A DNA stretch of 6,437 bases from positions 1 through 6,437 of the forward strand of contig DOKQ01000077.1 in assembly GCA_003510215.1 (NCBI GenBank), given 5' to 3'. Each line of letters opens with the position of its first letter. Positions within the stretch are counted from its first letter, which is position 1. This document shows, one piece after another, positions 4,389-6,437 of the stretch. Source of the stretch: Erysipelotrichaceae bacterium. GTDB taxonomy: Bacteria; Bacillota_I; Bacilli_A; Erysipelotrichales; Erysipelotrichaceae. Made by a program: the position numbers and the translations under genes. The notes below the pieces were generated by a model. That model did not search any database. It saw only the letters and a list, made by a program, of their open reading frames with translations, and had not been told where the DNA came from.

Positions 4389-5797
4389 GAGTTCCCTCCA
4401 AATTGCACGATGACTCGAGTATATACACCTTTTTCACTTTCGATGCGCAAATCTAAATCATGAACCTTTGCGATTTTTGATGCTAAAGCCAATCCTAAAC
4501 CACTACCTCGTCCCTGCTCACTTTTACCTTTGTAGAACTGATCAAATATATGGGGTAAGTCATGTTCATCGATACCCTCGCCTTCATCTTCAAAAAGAAG
4601 CTGTCTTTCCTCAGGCCGATATATCACTGAAATGACTTTGTCCGGATAAGAATATTGAATTGCATTGTCCAATAAAATGGTAAAAAGTTGGGTCAGACGA
4701 TCTTCATCCCCAAGGATTTTTGGCAGAGACTTCACATCCACATGCCAGTGAATCTTCTTTTCGGCTCCTGAAAACTGTGCATTAAACAGGCAATGTTCCA
4801 TGATTTTATAAGTATCAACTCTTTGCTTTTCAAATGTAAAATCCGGGCTATCCAATCGGGTCAGTTCAAGCAGATCCGAAATAAGCCGCTTCAAAACAAA
4901 CACATTTCGTTGCATTTTCTCATAATAACTGTCGATATCCTCGGTTTCCACCATTCGATCCATCAAGGATTCAATCGCTCCACTCAAGACGGTGACAGGT
5001 GTTTTAAGTTCATGAGAAACCGACGCAATAAAGTTTTTCCTCAAACGTTCCATCTCGAAACGCTGATGGGATGCCTGTTTTAATTGTAAAGCCATATGAT
5101 TGAGTGATTGTGCTAAGGTACCAAGCTCATCTTCATAGCGATAATTGACAGTAACATCCGTCTTTCCTGAAGCAATCTGACTTGTCATCTGACTCATTTC
5201 AATCAGCGGTTTTGTGAATCTTTTGGATAGTAACCACGCGGCCACAAATGAAATGCTCATTCCGATCAAAAGGCTAATCATAAGATAAATCAATCCCTGA
5301 TTCACCCAAGTATCTACGTTTTCCACTTTTGTATGAACCAGTACAACACCTACAATCTGTGATGAAACATACAGCGGTGTTCCAACCGTAATCGACTCAT
5401 CATCAAGATATAGATTGAACCCTTCATTGATAGAAGATTTGCCTTCAAACACCTCCGTAACGAGTTGCTTAGCTTCTTCTGGCAGTTGTTGGTATGAGAT
5501 GGCCCCACGACCTCGAGTAAGTATCTGAAAATCCTTATCCACAACCCAAACTTCCTCTTCCATGGATTGATACAGAAACCGCAGATACATACCCATGCCA
5601 CCCATACTCATATGTGTGCTCGTTGAGGACAAAGCTTCTGAAATATTCTGTGCCTGGGATATCAGTTGGTTTTGCTGATATTCTGTCGCATAGTTTTTAA
5701 AGAGGACAAAAAACATAAAACTAAGGAGTATCGCAAATGAAAGTAAAGGTATCAAAATGTACCATCGAAATCTATTGGTTATGCTTCCTTGTTTCAT
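4385..5797 (-). CDS. Membrane sensor histidine kinase (HAMP, HisKA, HATPase)
   Basis: The 470-residue protein is a complete class I sensor kinase. Transmembrane helix 1 (about 13-33) and helix 2 (about 168-190) flank an extracytoplasmic domain of about 134 residues that looks like a small Cache/PAS-like sensor (EVWVVDKDFQIL, 82-93). A HAMP linker follows (about 191-243). The HisKA helix carries the phosphorylated H262 in SHELKTP (261-267). The catalytic domain shows the N box LLDNAIQYS (375-383, N378), G1 box DEGEGI (404-409), F box FDQFYKG (418-424) and G2 box GRGSGLGLA (429-437). No key residue is missing. Just outside helix 1 is a methionine-rich stretch, HMSMGGMGMYLRF (62-74). The start has GGAGGT five bases upstream and lies 26 bp inside the end of the response regulator gene, so the two are co-translated and form a cognate pair. 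The stimulus is unknown. Confidence 0.95.
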   Translation of the reverse strand: MKQGSITNRFRWYILIPLLSFAILLSFMFFVLFKNYATEYQQNQLISQAQNISEALSSTSTHMSMGGMGMYLRFLYQSMEEEVWVVDKDFQILTRGRGAISYQQLPEEAKQLVTEVFEGKSSINEGFNLYLDDESITVGTPLYVSSQIVGVVLVHTKVENVDTWVNQGLIYLMISLLIGMSISFVAAWLLSKRFTKPLIEMSQMTSQIASGKTDVTVNYRYEDELGTLAQSLNHMALQLKQASHQRFEMERLRKNFIASVSHELKTPVTVLSGAIESLMDRMVETEDIDSYYEKMQRNVFVLKRLISDLLELTRLDSPDFTFEKQRVDTYKIMEHCLFNAQFSGAEKKIHWHVDVKSLPKILGDEDRLTQLFTILLDNAIQYSYPDKVISVIYRPEERQLLFEDEGEGIDEHDLPHIFDQFYKGKSEQGRGSGLGLALASKIAKVHDLDLRIESEKGVYTRVIVQFGGNS

Positions 5798-6437
5798 GAG
5801 TTACCTCCAATTTATACCCAACACCCCAAATCGTTTTGATATCAAACGATGGATGCTCAATCTGATCCAGTTTACTTCTTAATCGCTTAATGTGTGCATC
5901 AACGGTTCGATCTTCTCCCTGATAGTCCATCCCCCAACATGCTTCCAATAATGCAGCTCGAGTGAAAACATGATTGGGATAGCTAGCCAACTGATACATC
6001 AGATCATATTCCTTCTTGGTTACATCAATTCGAGTTGCGAAGATACTCACGGACATATCCGTTGGATCGACGATTAACTCAGATAGCACAATCGGTCTTG
6101 TATGAATAGCATCGATTCTTCTAAAAATCGACCGGATTCGTGCCATCACCTCTTTCATGGAAAACGGCTTAACCACATAGTCATCTGCCCCAATATCAAG
6201 TCCAAGTATTTTATCTGCATCCTCACTCCGGGCAGTTATCATAACAATCGGTACGGTTGACTCCTTACGAATTTTTGAACACACTGTATATCCATCCAAC
6301 TTAGGCATCATCACATCCAAAAGTATCATGTCCGGATTAACACGCGCAAAAAGATCCAATGCTTCCTGTCCGTCATGAGCAATGAATGTACTATATCCTT
6401 CTGCACGACAATAGTTTGCTAGCATCGTCGCGATGTC
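5772..6437 (-). CDS. OmpR/PhoB-family response regulator, 5' end cut by window
   Basis: The frame is open to the window edge; roughly a dozen N-terminal residues, including the usual acidic pair near the start, lie outside. The 221 visible residues start at DIATMLANYC. The receiver domain has the phospho-acceptor D41 (MILLDVMMPKLDG), T68 (MITAR) and the conserved K90 (DYVVKPFS). A linker (about 105-115) leads to a winged-helix DNA-binding domain (about 117-213) with EYDLMYQLASYPNHVFTR, the recognition-helix region EDRTVDAHIKRLRSKL (175-190) and the final GVGYKLE hairpin (205-211). This is the transcription factor partner of the sensor kinase, whose start codon lies 26 bp inside this gene. The ATG at 6423-6425 is internal and is not the true start. 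The promoter and N-terminus are outside the window, so autoregulation cannot be judged. Confidence 0.93.
   Translation of the reverse strand, partial: DIATMLANYCRAEGYSTFIAHDGQEALDLFARVNPDMILLDVMMPKLDGYTVCSKIRKESTVPIVMITARSEDADKILGLDIGADDYVVKPFSMKEVMARIRSIFRRIDAIHTRPIVLSELIVDPTDMSVSIFATRIDVTKKEYDLMYQLASYPNHVFTRAALLEACWGMDYQGEDRTVDAHIKRLRSKLDQIEHPSFDIKTIWGVGYKLEVTHETRKHNQ

Noticed and set aside
4793..5083. Open frame of 96 codons on the plus strand
   Set aside because: It is antisense to the histidine kinase's conserved HisKA region and has no supported start or family.

Overview
The window suggests a moderately AT-rich Gram-positive anaerobe or facultative anaerobe of the Bacillota, most likely a clostridial relative. 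The reasons are strong GGAGG-type ribosome binding sites, several GTG/TTG starts, T-tract terminators, and a gene set (DUF438-hemerythrin-PAS protein, DUF1858 protein, DUF523 protein, small E2/CAT-like acyltransferase) typical of Clostridia. Genus cannot be assigned from sequence alone. The window is ordinary chromosomal in character: I see no rRNA, tRNA, CRISPR, insertion sequence or phage gene.

Layout. (1) Positions 1-530, minus strand: 3'-truncated gene for a DUF523 (YbbK/TudS-like) iron-sulfur protein. (2) 601-2020, minus: a two-gene unit, DUF1858 protein then a DUF438-hemerythrin-PAS protein. The genes overlap by 8 bp and end in a terminator at 581-602 whose stem contains the stop codon. 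(3) 2082-2777, minus: a Crp/Fnr-family regulator with an FNR-like cysteine-rich N-terminus and a CRP-like recognition helix, ending in its own terminator. (4) 2891-3691, plus: a CAT/E2-like acyltransferase-fold protein, divergent from the regulator, with a near-consensus promoter. (5) 3663-6437, minus: response regulator (5'-truncated by the window edge), sensor histidine kinase and class I methyltransferase, all overlapping and therefore probably one transcript. The last gene collides convergently with the acyltransferase gene (29 bp overlap). No gene-free stretch exceeds about 115 bp.

How it may work together. The most interesting part is 2018-2092. Within about 75 bp it holds the regulator's stop codon, its terminator, a CRP-type palindrome (AGTGA-N6-TCACA) and a TATAAT box with no good -35, followed by the start of the DUF1858/DUF438 unit. 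The palindrome is centred about 41 bp upstream of the predicted transcription start, which is the classic class II activator position. With the regulator's cysteines and CRP-like recognition helix, this supports a local circuit: a redox- or gas-sensing Crp/Fnr protein switches on a non-heme di-iron plus PAS protein. The signal (oxygen, nitric oxide or redox state) is inference. The two-component system and methyltransferase look like a separate unit with an unknown stimulus.
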